This document shows positions 35,216-44,450 of a stretch of DNA of 64,000 nucleotides, piece by piece. A program made the position numbers and the translations under genes. The stretch spans positions 1 through 64,000 of the forward strand of contig JAUNLG010000007.1 of NCBI GenBank assembly GCA_030532385.1. Reading direction: 5' to 3'. This DNA comes from Anaerococcus sp. (GTDB taxonomy: Bacteria; Bacillota; Clostridia; Tissierellales; Peptoniphilaceae). Below the pieces are notes generated by a model that saw nothing but the letters and a program-made list of their open reading frames with translations, was not told where the DNA came from and did no database searches. Each line of letters begins with the position of its first letter. Within the stretch, counting starts at the first letter, position 1.

Positions 35216-36007
35216 TTACTTTCTTACTTCCAAAAATTCCTTGTAAACTTCATCCCAAATAGTATTCTTAAGCTCAACAAACCTAGGTGAAGTTTTGATA
35301 TCTTGAGTTCTAGGATAAGGTATATCTATATCGACAATCCTCTTGATCCTTCCAGGCCTAGCACTCATAATGACAACTCTTTGGGAAAGGATAACCGCCT
35401 CTTCTACATCATGTGTAATAAAGAAACAGGTCTTTTTCTCATTTTCCCATGTCTGTAACAACTCTTGTTGAAGCTGAACCCTAGTTTGGGCATCAAGAGC
35501 TCCAAAAGGTTCATCCATAAGTAAAACCTCTGGGTCAACTGCATAAGCCCTAGCTATGGCAACTCTTTGTTTCATACCACCTGAAAGCTCCTTTGGGTAA
35601 GCATCCTCAAAACCCTCTAAGCCAACAGATTTTATATATTTTCTAGCCCTTGCCTCAGCCTCTTCCTTATTAACATTTTGAATCTCTAAACCAAATAGGA
35701 CATTTTGTAAAACAGTCCTCCAAGGAAATAGGGCATATTGTTGGAAAACCACTCCTCTTTCTACACCAGTTCCCTCTATTGGCTTACCATCAAGATAGAT
35801 AGTACCAGAAGTTGGGGTATCAAGACCTGCGATATTATTTAATAAAGTTGACTTGCCACAACCAGATGGTCCGACAACACAAATAAACTCATTTTCTTTA
35901 ATATCAAGGTTTATTCCATTAAGGGCAACAACCTTACCCTTCCTTGTCAAATATTCTTTATAGACATTATCAATCTTAAGTTTGACATCTAAATCTTCTC
36001 TTGCCAC
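35216..36007 (-). CDS. ABC transporter ATP-binding protein (SsuB/TauB type)
   Basis: A 263-residue ABC ATPase with Walker A GPSGCGKSTLL, Q-loop VVFQQYALFPW, signature LSGGMKQRVAIARA, Walker B VLLMDEPFGALD and the H-loop His in FFITHDVEEA. It starts with GTG behind an AAAGGAG site and overlaps the permease gene by 19 bp. It energises uptake by the neighbouring permease and binding protein. Confidence 0.94.
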   Translation of the reverse strand: MAREDLDVKLKIDNVYKEYLTRKGKVVALNGINLDIKENEFICVVGPSGCGKSTLLNNIAGLDTPTSGTIYLDGKPIEGTGVERGVVFQQYALFPWRTVLQNVLFGLEIQNVNKEEAEARARKYIKSVGLEGFEDAYPKELSGGMKQRVAIARAYAVDPEVLLMDEPFGALDAQTRVQLQQELLQTWENEKKTCFFITHDVEEAVILSQRVVIMSARPGRIKRIVDIDIPYPRTQDIKTSPRFVELKNTIWDEVYKEFLEVRK

Positions 36008-36756
36008 CCTGTAAGTCTCCTTTCAATATAATCTGTAATCTTAACTAAAATCAAACCTATAATACCAAGTAAAATTATGTACATTAGCATTCCATCTGAT
36101 TCAAAGGAGTTAGCAAGGGATCTAATTCTCATACCAATACCCGCTTGAGCTCCTGTAGATTCTGCCGCAAGTAAGGTAGTAAGACCTGCACTTAGGCCAA
36201 GCCTAACAGCTGTGATTATAAAAGGAACTGTAGCAGGAACAATAATCTTAAAGAAGATATCTTTATCACTAGCCCCAAGAACCCTAGCAGCCTTGATTAA
36301 AGTTACATCAATATTCTTGATTCCTTGATAAATAGTAATAGACATAGTCATAAAAGTTGCTATCCAAATAAGAATAATAGCAGGCTTCATACCAACACCA
36401 AAGGTAATAACTAGCAAAGGAGCATAACCTAGGGCTGGGATATTTCTAATAAAGTTTATCCAAGGTTCCAAGATCTTTTGAACAGGCTTATACCAAGCCA
36501 TCAAAAAAGCTATAGGCAGGGATGTTACAAAACCCAAAGTAAAACCTGTAACAACAGCAATCATTGAAGACTTAATATCTTTACCTAAGACACCCCTATC
36601 TACCATCTTGCCAACAGCTACAATAACCTTATCTACAAAAGGGAAAGACCTTGAAGTGACTTCACCAATTGATAGTAGGTACCAAACAAGAAAGGCAATG
36701 GCTATAGAAATTAGCAACCAAATTTTATCATTTAATACCTTTTTATTCTTTTTCAT
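35989..36756 (-). CDS. ABC transporter permease (SsuC/TauC type)
   Basis: A membrane permease of 255 residues with about six helices and the EAA loop (GASDKDIFFKIIVPATVPFI). The frame is open nine codons further, but the ATG at 36783 has no ribosome binding site. The ATG at 36756 follows TTGGAGGGTAGA and is the better start (MKKNKKV). It is the first gene of the transporter operon and is divergent from the DeoR regulator. Confidence 0.9.
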   Translation of the reverse strand: MKKNKKVLNDKIWLLISIAIAFLVWYLLSIGEVTSRSFPFVDKVIVAVGKMVDRGVLGKDIKSSMIAVVTGFTLGFVTSLPIAFLMAWYKPVQKILEPWINFIRNIPALGYAPLLVITFGVGMKPAIILIWIATFMTMSITIYQGIKNIDVTLIKAARVLGASDKDIFFKIIVPATVPFIITAVRLGLSAGLTTLLAAESTGAQAGIGMRIRSLANSFESDGMLMYIILLGIIGLILVKITDYIERRLTGWQEKI

Positions 36757-36783
36757 TCTACCCTCCAATAAAACGATTTTCAT

Positions 36784-36856
36784 AAGCTTGTTAATAATTT
36801 CAATTAACCTTTATTGTATTATAAATATAACAAATATTAAGTAAATTAGCAAGCTT
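36784..36856. promoter_or_regulatory. Inverted 11-bp operator-like repeats flanking the ABC promoter
   Basis: AAGCTTGTTAA (36784-36794) and TTAGCAAGCTT (36846-36856) are inverted copies with one mismatch. They bracket the minus-strand promoter between the ABC operon and the divergent DeoR gene. That placement suits a repressor that loops or masks the promoter. The binding factor is inferred to be the neighbouring DeoR protein. Confidence 0.4.
36818..36845 (-). promoter_or_regulatory. Promoter of the ABC transporter operon
   Basis: -35 TTTACT (36845-36840), a 16-base spacer and -10 TATAAT (36823-36818) on the minus strand. The start of transcription lies between the two inverted repeats. Confidence 0.6.
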
Positions 36857-36866
36857 AACAGATCAA

Positions 36867-36896
36867 TTGGAAATAACGTTTTTTTAGGAGTATAAT
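36867..36896 (+). promoter_or_regulatory. Promoter of the DeoR-family regulator
   Basis: -35 TTGGAA (36867-36872), an 18-base spacer and -10 TATAAT (36891-36896), 43 bp before the start codon. Confidence 0.6.
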
Positions 36897-36938
36897 TGTA
36901 TCAGAATCTTTCAAAAACTTTCACAGAAAGGAAAAATT

Positions 36939-37697
36939 ATGATACCACAGGAAAGGTATGAACAAATAAAATCAATATTAACCAAAGAAAAAACCATAAG
37001 CCTAAAAGACTTAAGCAAGGAAATATTCGTCTCAGAATCAACTCTAAGAAGAGATATAGACTACTTAGAAAATGCAGGCTTTCTAAAAAAAATAAGAGGA
37101 GGCGTAACCATCTCCTCCAATATAAATGGTGAATATTCAAGCTTTATAAGGCAAAATAGAAATACAGAAGAAAAACAATATATGGCAAGTCTATGCGATA
37201 AGTATTTTCTAAAAGATGACCTATCCATGTTTTTAGATGACTCATCAACAACAAGTTATCTTACAAAATACATAAAAAATTATAAGCAGATGGTTGTCCT
37301 AACCCACAGTATAGAAATAGCCAAAAACTTATACGAATCAAGCAATGTCAAATGTCTCCTGTCAGGAGGAACCCTCAAATTTAATAGCTTCTCCCTAGTA
37401 GGCCTACAAGTCTATGACTTTCTAAAGTCCTTTTATGCTGATTACCTTTTTGTATCTTGCAAATGCTTAGATAGCAAAAATATTTATGAAGCTGATAGCG
37501 AACTTGCTGGAATAAAAAAAATCATGCTAAATAACTCAAGCAAAAAGGTTCTTTTGGCAGACTCCTCAAAATTTGACAAAAAATCCTTTGTATCAAACTA
37601 CAAACCGACCCAATTTGACTATATAATAACCGACAAAAAACCATCAGATGCCTTCATAAATAGCCTAAAACCTTTTACGGAAGTAATTTGGGAATAG
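36939..37697 (+). CDS. DeoR/GlpR family transcriptional regulator
   Basis: A 252-residue repressor-type protein. The N-terminal DeoR helix-turn-helix (TISLKDLSKEIFVSESTLRRDIDYLENAG, shown here only as a region, about residues 18-46) is followed by a sugar-phosphate-sensing domain with DDSSTTSYL, LLSGGTLKFNSFSLVG and the DSSKFDKKSF segment. DeoR proteins answer to phosphorylated sugars, so it probably senses an intermediate of the adjacent sugar cluster and controls the divergent ABC operon. Start: ATG behind GAAAGGA. Confidence 0.9.
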   Translation: MIPQERYEQIKSILTKEKTISLKDLSKEIFVSESTLRRDIDYLENAGFLKKIRGGVTISSNINGEYSSFIRQNRNTEEKQYMASLCDKYFLKDDLSMFLDDSSTTSYLTKYIKNYKQMVVLTHSIEIAKNLYESSNVKCLLSGGTLKFNSFSLVGLQVYDFLKSFYADYLFVSCKCLDSKNIYEADSELAGIKKIMLNNSSKKVLLADSSKFDKKSFVSNYKPTQFDYIITDKKPSDAFINSLKPFTEVIWE

Positions 37698-37716
37698 GGG
37701 AAAAATCCCTATTCCC
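37690..37716 (+). terminator. Terminator of the DeoR-family regulator gene
   Basis: A perfect 10-bp stem (37690-37699 with 37107-offset arm at 37707-37716: GGGAATAGGG with CCCTATTCCC) overlaps the stop codon. The T-tract is short (TATTT), so efficiency may be modest. The following 37717-37860 stretch shows no convincing gene. Confidence 0.65.
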
Positions 37717-37860
37717 TATTTAAGATTCTTAAGATTTAAAAGATTTAGGGGATATTAAAAGAATTATTTGTAGCAAGTTTATTCAAAGATTGGGATTTTA
37801 GGGTGCATTTAGCTTGTTTATGGCTACAAAGGACATGTATGAGTGGCTATTTCTTGTCAT

Positions 37861-37903
37861 AAAAATCCCTCCTGATTAGTATTAATTTCCCCTAATCAGG
37901 AGG
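37861..37903 (-). terminator. Terminator of the PTS-GH38-GH4 operon
   Basis: A perfect 12-bp stem (CCTCCTGATTAG with CTAATCAGGAGG, loop of 12) followed on the minus strand by GATTTTT. It lies just past the PTS gene. Confidence 0.85.
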
Positions 37904-37955
37904 CTTCTCTACACAAAGTATTTCACAGTTTTTTTATAAAATTTAGCAATGATTT

Positions 37956-39572
37956 TTATTTTCTAGTATTCAAATAAATATAATCATCAACTATAGATCT
38001 CATTTTTGTAACTCTTCCGCCATAAATAATTTGAATATTCTTTTCACTAGGCCTTATTATTCCCATAGGTTTAGATAAATTAATCTTGGACTCATCTATC
38101 TTTGAAGAATCTTTAACTGTTATCCTCAATCTAGAAATGCAATTATCAACATCTTCTATATTATCAATTCCTCCTAAACCATCTACAATAACTTCTGCCT
38201 CTCTATAGCTTGAATCGATCGAAACTTGTCTATCATCGTCTGATATAGGTTCATCTTCTAATGAATTATTATCTCTTCCCACAGTTCTTACATTAAATTT
38301 AGTAATGATGAATTTGTAGGTATAGTAATACATAGCAAAAAACAATGGCCCCATAAATAGATATATATACCATTTAGTATCTGTCCCTTGTAGTACACCA
38401 AATACTAACCAATCTATAATTCCACCTTGGATATTACCAATAGTTACTTCAAATAAGTATGGAATTAAGAAAGCTAAACCAGCAAAAATTGAGTTCATAA
38501 TCCATAAAATTGGTGAAAGGAATATAAATGTGAATTCAATTGGTTCAGTAATTCCTGTTAGTATCACAGCTGTAAGTCCGGCAGTATAATATGATAGTAC
38601 TCTCTTTCTATTTTCAGGCTTAGCACATTTTACAATTGCAAATACAGCTGCGGGCATTCCAAATACCATGTGTAGAATCTTTCCTTGAGCTAAATATTTA
38701 GTAGCTTCAGATGAGAATGGCAAGTTATTTTCTAATTGATATAGGAAAATTTGTAATGAACCCACTAGTGATTTTCCATCTATATTTTCAACTCCACCCA
38801 ATGCTGTAAATCTAAATGTTTGATTTAGAATATGGTGCAATCCTGTAGGATTTATTAATTTTTCTAACATTCCATATAGAAAGGCCCCAAAAGCACCCGC
38901 ATCTGAAATCAATTTTCCAGAATTAATTATTAGTTTATTAATTGGTGGCCATATAAAGGCAAGCGCTACACCAACTAAAATCATTAATAAGGTATTAATT
39001 ATAGGTACAAATCTTTTTCCAGAATAAAAGGTCATTGATTGGTGTAATTGTGTATCTCTAAATCTGTTATGTATGAGAACAGTTAGTAGACCTACAATTA
39101 TACCCCCTATTACGTTTGTATTATATCCGAAGATTCCTATAACATTAGTAAATTGTGAATTAAAAAGAACTGCATCTGTTTCACTCATTCCACTTTCTAC
39201 CAAATATGCAAGATCTGTAGTTTCTGGAGTGAATCCTTGTATTTGTAGAACATAGTTCATAGCAATCAGCATGGAAATATAACCTGCAATAGATGAATAA
39301 ACCGAGACCTCTTTATCCCTTTTTACCATCCCCATTGGAATTGCCATTGCAAATAATAATGGCAAATATCCGAAAGGAATTCCAGCTATCTTTCGAATTA
39401 GTCCTAGCACGTTTTGAATAATATTATTATTTAAAAAAGGCAAATACTTAATTATATTTGGATTTTGTAAAGCTGCACTTAAACCCAAAAATATAGCCAT
39501 AAATGATAGCAAAGATATTGGAAAAAGAAGTGATTTTCCAAAATCCTGCATAAACGCTTTAAGTTTTTTCAT
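37956..39572 (-). CDS. PTS transporter EIICB, glucose/alpha-glucoside type
   Basis: A 538-residue sugar permease. The EIIC domain has about ten helices (residues 1-420, including NTNVIGGIIVGLLTVLIH and TGITEPIEFTFIFLSP). A linker leads to a C-terminal EIIB domain with the phosphorylated Cys478 in VDNCISRLRITV. No EIIA domain is attached, so an EIIA from elsewhere must supply phosphate. The adjacent GH4 and GH38 genes point to uptake of an alpha-glucoside or mannoside as its 6-phosphate. Its start overlaps the GH38 stop by 4 bp. Confidence 0.9.
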   Translation of the reverse strand: MKKLKAFMQDFGKSLLFPISLLSFMAIFLGLSAALQNPNIIKYLPFLNNNIIQNVLGLIRKIAGIPFGYLPLLFAMAIPMGMVKRDKEVSVYSSIAGYISMLIAMNYVLQIQGFTPETTDLAYLVESGMSETDAVLFNSQFTNVIGIFGYNTNVIGGIIVGLLTVLIHNRFRDTQLHQSMTFYSGKRFVPIINTLLMILVGVALAFIWPPINKLIINSGKLISDAGAFGAFLYGMLEKLINPTGLHHILNQTFRFTALGGVENIDGKSLVGSLQIFLYQLENNLPFSSEATKYLAQGKILHMVFGMPAAVFAIVKCAKPENRKRVLSYYTAGLTAVILTGITEPIEFTFIFLSPILWIMNSIFAGLAFLIPYLFEVTIGNIQGGIIDWLVFGVLQGTDTKWYIYLFMGPLFFAMYYYTYKFIITKFNVRTVGRDNNSLEDEPISDDDRQVSIDSSYREAEVIVDGLGGIDNIEDVDNCISRLRITVKDSSKIDESKINLSKPMGIIRPSEKNIQIIYGGRVTKMRSIVDDYIYLNTRK

Positions 39573-42064
39573 AATTTCTCCTTAATTATATTTATAATTT
39601 GTTGAGGTAAAACATCAATTTCATAGATCTTATCCCCTACTTTTTCTTCGTAAACATTTGATAAATAAAAACCATTATCAATCTTTATCTTAGAAGGTGT
39701 TTCAAGGGAGTTATACAATCTAACAAATACATCTTCTGAATTTTCACATTTTTTTATTGCTGATACTGTACAATCAGTGACAAGATTTAAATTACTATTA
39801 TTGATGATTTCTTGTTTATTTAGATTAAATCTATTATATTTCTTAGATTGGCATCCTTGAAGAGGGGTTAATATCTTCTTTGAAAATTTTGAAGCTATTT
39901 TATCTTTTTTCTTATACACTACAAATTTTTGAGATATCTTTTTATTTAGTAATCTATTGTCTGGAGTTAGGACATGCATTCCTGATGCTCTTCCAGGCCT
40001 ATTTACTAAATCACTTTTCCCTAAATAAGAAAATGATCTGAGTATCGGGATTCTTACTTTAGCTTCATCGAACATAAAACCTTTGCAAGTATCATTAATT
40101 AATCCGTATTCATTATTTACCAATATATATGATTGATAATTATGAATATTTACTGGTTTTTCAACCCAATCCTCTTTTTCCCATATGTTCAAAAGCTCTA
40201 GGTTATTCTCTCTTTGTACTTCTCCAAATTGTACATCACTTTTAATACTTTTAATATTGTCAAAATTAAACTCTACAACCAATTGATGACCATATACCTT
40301 ATTTTCAAAAGAAATTTCAATTTCCAAATTTTCATTTATATTCTCAATCGTAAGAAGTATATCTTGATTTACTGAACAAATTTCTTCCTTTCTTTCCTCT
40401 AAATTCTTAGGCAGTTTTGCTGATAAATAAATCTCATATCTTCCATTTTTTATTTCTGATTTAATTATATTGAAATAAATTTTACCAAGTTTATCTTCTC
40501 TTAATGGAGAGTAGTCATATCCGTCTCCATCATCTGATTCGCTATACACCGAAATGAAGTTATCAATAACTTTGCTATTATCTACAAGAGATAAATTTTT
40601 TTTATTAAGCCTTGTACAGAATTTATTAGAAACAATATTTAAAGGTTCATTTTCTTCCCCATCAATTGTCTTGCATTTTTTAACTTCAAACCCATCAATA
40701 TGGTCTATAATTAGAGAAATTTCACTTCTATACATTTTTATTTCTTTTCTCTTCGCTAAAACCTGCCTATCTATTTTAGCCATATCCAAGAGTTCTTGTT
40801 TATACAACTTATATTTTAATTTTTTATTTTTTTCATCATATATGGAAAAATCTTTATTAAAAGTGTGAATTACTAAGTTTACTTTCTCATTATCTCTTTT
40901 TTCTGGTAGTGGATTAGTAATAGCTATATCGAAATTTTCATCTGACTCCGCTAATAATCTATTAATTAGATCAATATAATTAACCACTAAGCTATTAGCT
41001 TTTTTCAGTCTAAATAATATATCATCGTTTACTTCATCAGAATTACATCCACCTAAACTATCATGAGCATGAACTCCAAATAGTATCTTAAGAATTTTTC
41101 TTATTAAATCTGTTGGATATTCTAGACCTCTTAAATATGCTAATGTTGCCAAAGGTTCCATCACATTATATAATAGTCTTTCTGTCTTGTAGTTTAGCTT
41201 TTTTATATCCATTCGTGTTGTATTTATTGTTCTGTGTACTCTAGTAAACTCTGCATGGTTTAATTCACCATTTACAATATAATCAACTTTTGAGTTATTC
41301 TTTATCCTTTCACAATAAGATTTAAGAGATTCTATCTTAACCTCATCATTTGTGAATATATTTTCTAAACTTCTTTTTATATCTTTGATATTTTTTTGTA
41401 TTGGCATTTGATCATGACCATTCATTAATAATATCTTGTCATAGGTGTTGTATCTATTGTATTTATCCTCTATTTCATCTATTCTATTTTTTAAATCTGT
41501 TTCGTTTTCAGGAAGATACTTTGCTCCTTGATATCCTGCTATAAGTGTAATCGCCATAACATCTGAGCCATCTAAAGCTTCCCAAGTAAATATAGCATCA
41601 CGTGTCTTTTGCTTTGATATACCTCTCCAAAATACAGAATAGTCAATCCCAAACGACTTATATATTTGAGGCATTTGAGGATTTTGGCCAAAAGTATCAG
41701 GAGTATAGCCAACCATCAAAACTTCATCTGTATATTTTCTTGACTCAGTAATACCATAATATAAATTTCTTATAATTGATTCTTGATTAGGTAGGTTCAA
41801 GTCAGTTTGGGTATACCAAGGTCCAATAATGATCTGATTTCTTGAAATTAATTTTTTTAATCTACCTGTAAACGATTTTTCAATATCTAAAAAATCATCT
41901 ATCATTACAAACTGTCCATCTAGCATATAAACTATATCAGGATTTGCTTCAAGAAACTCTATTAATTCAATAATATGGTTTCTTAAAAGTATTTCAGTTT
42001 CATATTGAGTAAAGTACCACTCCCTATCCCAATGAGTATGCATTATAATTGAGTAGGTTTTCAT
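39569..42064 (-). CDS. GH38 family alpha-mannosidase
   Basis: An 831-residue retaining alpha-mannosidase of family GH38. The zinc motif HTHWDREWYFTQ (His9, His11, Asp13) opens the protein, the nucleophile Asp123 is in GYTPDTFGQNPQMPQ, and HDSLGGCNSDEVNDD carries a further metal ligand. It has no signal peptide, so it acts in the cytoplasm on PTS-imported sugar, like E. coli MngB on mannosylglycerate phosphate. It overlaps GH4 and the PTS gene, so all three are translated together. The substrate is inferred. Confidence 0.9.
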   Translation of the reverse strand: MKTYSIIMHTHWDREWYFTQYETEILLRNHIIELIEFLEANPDIVYMLDGQFVMIDDFLDIEKSFTGRLKKLISRNQIIIGPWYTQTDLNLPNQESIIRNLYYGITESRKYTDEVLMVGYTPDTFGQNPQMPQIYKSFGIDYSVFWRGISKQKTRDAIFTWEALDGSDVMAITLIAGYQGAKYLPENETDLKNRIDEIEDKYNRYNTYDKILLMNGHDQMPIQKNIKDIKRSLENIFTNDEVKIESLKSYCERIKNNSKVDYIVNGELNHAEFTRVHRTINTTRMDIKKLNYKTERLLYNVMEPLATLAYLRGLEYPTDLIRKILKILFGVHAHDSLGGCNSDEVNDDILFRLKKANSLVVNYIDLINRLLAESDENFDIAITNPLPEKRDNEKVNLVIHTFNKDFSIYDEKNKKLKYKLYKQELLDMAKIDRQVLAKRKEIKMYRSEISLIIDHIDGFEVKKCKTIDGEENEPLNIVSNKFCTRLNKKNLSLVDNSKVIDNFISVYSESDDGDGYDYSPLREDKLGKIYFNIIKSEIKNGRYEIYLSAKLPKNLEERKEEICSVNQDILLTIENINENLEIEISFENKVYGHQLVVEFNFDNIKSIKSDVQFGEVQRENNLELLNIWEKEDWVEKPVNIHNYQSYILVNNEYGLINDTCKGFMFDEAKVRIPILRSFSYLGKSDLVNRPGRASGMHVLTPDNRLLNKKISQKFVVYKKKDKIASKFSKKILTPLQGCQSKKYNRFNLNKQEIINNSNLNLVTDCTVSAIKKCENSEDVFVRLYNSLETPSKIKIDNGFYLSNVYEEKVGDKIYEIDVLPQQIINIIKEKL

Positions 42065-43377
42065 TAATCAAGCTCCACCCAGTATTCTTTATTGGCTTCT
42101 ATCAAAGCATTCAGCACTTTCTTTGCATCATTAACATCAATCACTGTTCTATTTAATGTTAGCGCCATTAAAGCTTTATTATAAGATTTTTCATAGTATG
42201 CTTCAGTTATAAGTTTTTCGTACGCATACTGACTTTCAATCATTCCTTTATAGAAAGTGCTTATATCCCCTACAGTGAAAGGTCTAGGTCCATTTTTACC
42301 TAAAGTAGCTGTAACCTCTACCATTGCATCATCTGATAAATTATTAATAATTCCATTATTTTCAACAATAACAATAAAGTAATTGTTTAAATTGTATTCA
42401 ATAGACATTGCAATCTCTACAATCATATCTCCATGCGCATCATTATGAACCATCTTTATTCCGTCTAGAGTCTGTTGTTCATAAACTTTTTTACATTCAT
42501 TAAATACATTTTTTTCTCTACCATCAATTACTTCATCAGCTCTTGTATAATTCGGATCAAGCTTAGATAATTTATACTTTGGATACAAGTAGTATTGTAA
42601 ATAAGTGTTTGGAAGATATTCATCGAAGTCTTCAACCATTTGTTGGACCATTCCATAAGTGTCTAACCATGATTGGTCTCTTTGTTCAGCATCAGCAGGT
42701 AAGAATCCTTCTGATTTAATTACTTCCTTCAATTTTGGGAGAAGATCATTACCTTTTTTATCTAGTAGCTTTGTAAACCATCCATAGTGATTTAAACCAA
42801 AGTAATATGGTTCAAATTCACGATAATCCATATCTAGTATCTTTCCATATGATTTTAGAAGATTAATTGGTTGATCACATATATTTAAAATTCTATTATC
42901 ATTCGGAAACTCTTTCTTTAGCGCTACAGCGACTATAGCTGCAGGATTTGTATAATTTAGTATCCAAGCATCTTTTGAATATTTTCTTATATCATTAACA
43001 AGTTTGATCATATCTGGAATAGACCTAAACCCATACGCAAATCCACCAGGACCACATGTTTCTTGTCCAATTAACCCCATGGATAATGGAATTTTTTCAT
43101 CTTTTTTTCTCATCTCGTATCCACCAGTTCTGATTTGACAGAAAACGTAATCAACATTATGAAAGGCTTCTTTAATATCAGTCGTATATGAAAATTTTAA
43201 ATTTGGATATTTTTCTCTAAAGAGTACTTTACCAAATTCTCCTATTATTTTTTGTCTCTCAGGATTATTATCAAATAAAACTAATTCATCAATTGGGAAA
43301 TTATCCTTATGATTAGTAATAGCGTTTAATAAGCCAGGAGTCCATGTACTTCCGCCGCCTGCTATAGTTATTTTCAA
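42064..43377 (-). CDS. GH4 family 6-phospho-alpha-glucosidase
   Basis: A 437-residue NAD- and metal-dependent GH4 glycosidase. The NAD motif is AGGGSTWTPGL. CDQP at 167-170 resembles the CDMP motif of 6-phospho-alpha-glucosidases rather than the CNVP of beta enzymes. GLNHYGW holds the metal His. It starts with TTG behind a strong AGGAGG site. With the PTS and GH38 genes it would split a phosphorylated disaccharide. It is cut off from rpiR by a terminator. Confidence 0.88.
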   Translation of the reverse strand: MKITIAGGGSTWTPGLLNAITNHKDNFPIDELVLFDNNPERQKIIGEFGKVLFREKYPNLKFSYTTDIKEAFHNVDYVFCQIRTGGYEMRKKDEKIPLSMGLIGQETCGPGGFAYGFRSIPDMIKLVNDIRKYSKDAWILNYTNPAAIVAVALKKEFPNDNRILNICDQPINLLKSYGKILDMDYREFEPYYFGLNHYGWFTKLLDKKGNDLLPKLKEVIKSEGFLPADAEQRDQSWLDTYGMVQQMVEDFDEYLPNTYLQYYLYPKYKLSKLDPNYTRADEVIDGREKNVFNECKKVYEQQTLDGIKMVHNDAHGDMIVEIAMSIEYNLNNYFIVIVENNGIINNLSDDAMVEVTATLGKNGPRPFTVGDISTFYKGMIESQYAYEKLITEAYYEKSYNKALMALTLNRTVIDVNDAKKVLNALIEANKEYWVELD

Positions 43378-43445
43378 AATAGTTACCTCCTCTGATTTTC
43401 TTAACTATTACTTTAACATACAATAAGTAGTACTTCTGTTATAAT

Positions 43446-43477
43446 AAAAAAACTAGTTACTAAACATGTAACTAGTT
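43446..43477 (-). terminator. Terminator (or operator) between rpiR and GH4
   Basis: A 10-bp palindromic stem (AACTAGTTAC with GTAACTAGTT, seven-base loop) is followed on the minus strand by seven T. It ends the RpiR-type gene transcript just after its stop. The symmetric arms could also bind a dimeric regulator of the downstream operon. Confidence 0.75.
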
Positions 43478-43486
43478 ACGTAACCA

Positions 43487-44218
43487 TTATTTTCCAATTA
43501 TTTCATCAAAAACTTTATGGAAAAATAATAACATTGGTATTCTAGAAGAATTATCAAATTCAACCCTTCTATCGTCTGAAATGAATATATAATATGACAT
43601 ACTTGCTAACTTCTCTAATGTATTCTTTGTAGCATTAGTCAAACTAATTATCGTTACATCGTTTGTCTTAGCTTGCAAGGCAAGATTTACACATTGTCTA
43701 GTTTCTCCACTCATTGAGACTATAAATAAAACGTCTTTGCTTGTCATATATTTTACATTTGTCATAGCGACATGAGTACTTTCTAAGTGAATTGCATTAA
43801 ATCCCAATAATAAAAATTGCGTTACTGCATAGTCACATATATATGAATTCAAACCTTTACCAAAAAAATATATCCTAGAATTTCTTAATAAGTTTATTAA
43901 TTTTATGTAATCAACATCATCTATAATTTTTAAAGTATTATTAATATCGTTTTCTCTTATTTTTTGATAATCAAGACCTATTTCATCTTCTGGTTTCTCT
44001 GTTATATTTTTAAAATAATATTTAAGCTCACTAAAACCACTAAAACCCATTTTTTTAGAAGCTCTAACGACACTTGTTTTCGATACAAAGCAAGCTTCAG
44101 CAACCTCATCAATATTCATATTATATACTCTATCTATATATCTATTGATAAAATTTGCCACCCTTATTTCTGATTCATTCATATTTTCTATTATATCTTT
44201 GTTAAAATGTAATCCCAT
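43487..44218 (-). CDS. RpiR family transcriptional regulator
   Basis: A 243-residue regulator. The N-terminal RpiR helix-turn-helix (VDEVAEACFVSKTSVVRASKKMG-like region, about residues 35-60) is followed by a SIS sugar-phosphate domain (YFFGKGLNSYICDYAV, FIVSMSGETRQCVNLA). It probably controls the GH4-GH38-PTS genes in response to a sugar phosphate. The frame extends four codons to a TTG at 44230, but the ATG at 44218 has GGAG at good spacing. Confidence 0.9.
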   Translation of the reverse strand: MGLHFNKDIIENMNESEIRVANFINRYIDRVYNMNIDEVAEACFVSKTSVVRASKKMGFSGFSELKYYFKNITEKPEDEIGLDYQKIRENDINNTLKIIDDVDYIKLINLLRNSRIYFFGKGLNSYICDYAVTQFLLLGFNAIHLESTHVAMTNVKYMTSKDVLFIVSMSGETRQCVNLALQAKTNDVTIISLTNATKNTLEKLASMSYYIFISDDRRVEFDNSSRIPMLLFFHKVFDEIIGK

Positions 44219-44354
44219 AATCCACTCCAATTCACGAAAATTAAAACTGTTTTAATAACTTTTTGTTTTAAAATATGAAATTAAAATATTTTCTTTAATT
44301 ATTTTTAATCATTGTACGCTTATTTAATAACTACAACTCATATACTATAAGTAT

Positions 44355-44363
44355 ATTATATCA
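44355..44363 (-). promoter_or_regulatory. Extended -10 promoter of the RpiR-family gene
   Basis: TGATATAAT on the minus strand, about 137 bp upstream of the start, without a good -35. The intervening UTR is very AT-rich. No other signal was seen in the 44231-44450 gap. Confidence 0.4.
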
Positions 44364-44450
44364 GAATTAAGAAGCTGATTTGGTGTCTATCATTAAAATC
44401 CTAACTATATTTATTAAACCATTCTTCATTCATTTTCCCTAAATTGACCC

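Noticed and set aside
37817-37876. 19-codon ORF between deoR and the PTS operon
   Set aside because: No ribosome binding site at useful spacing and the frame runs into the PTS terminator; chance ORF.
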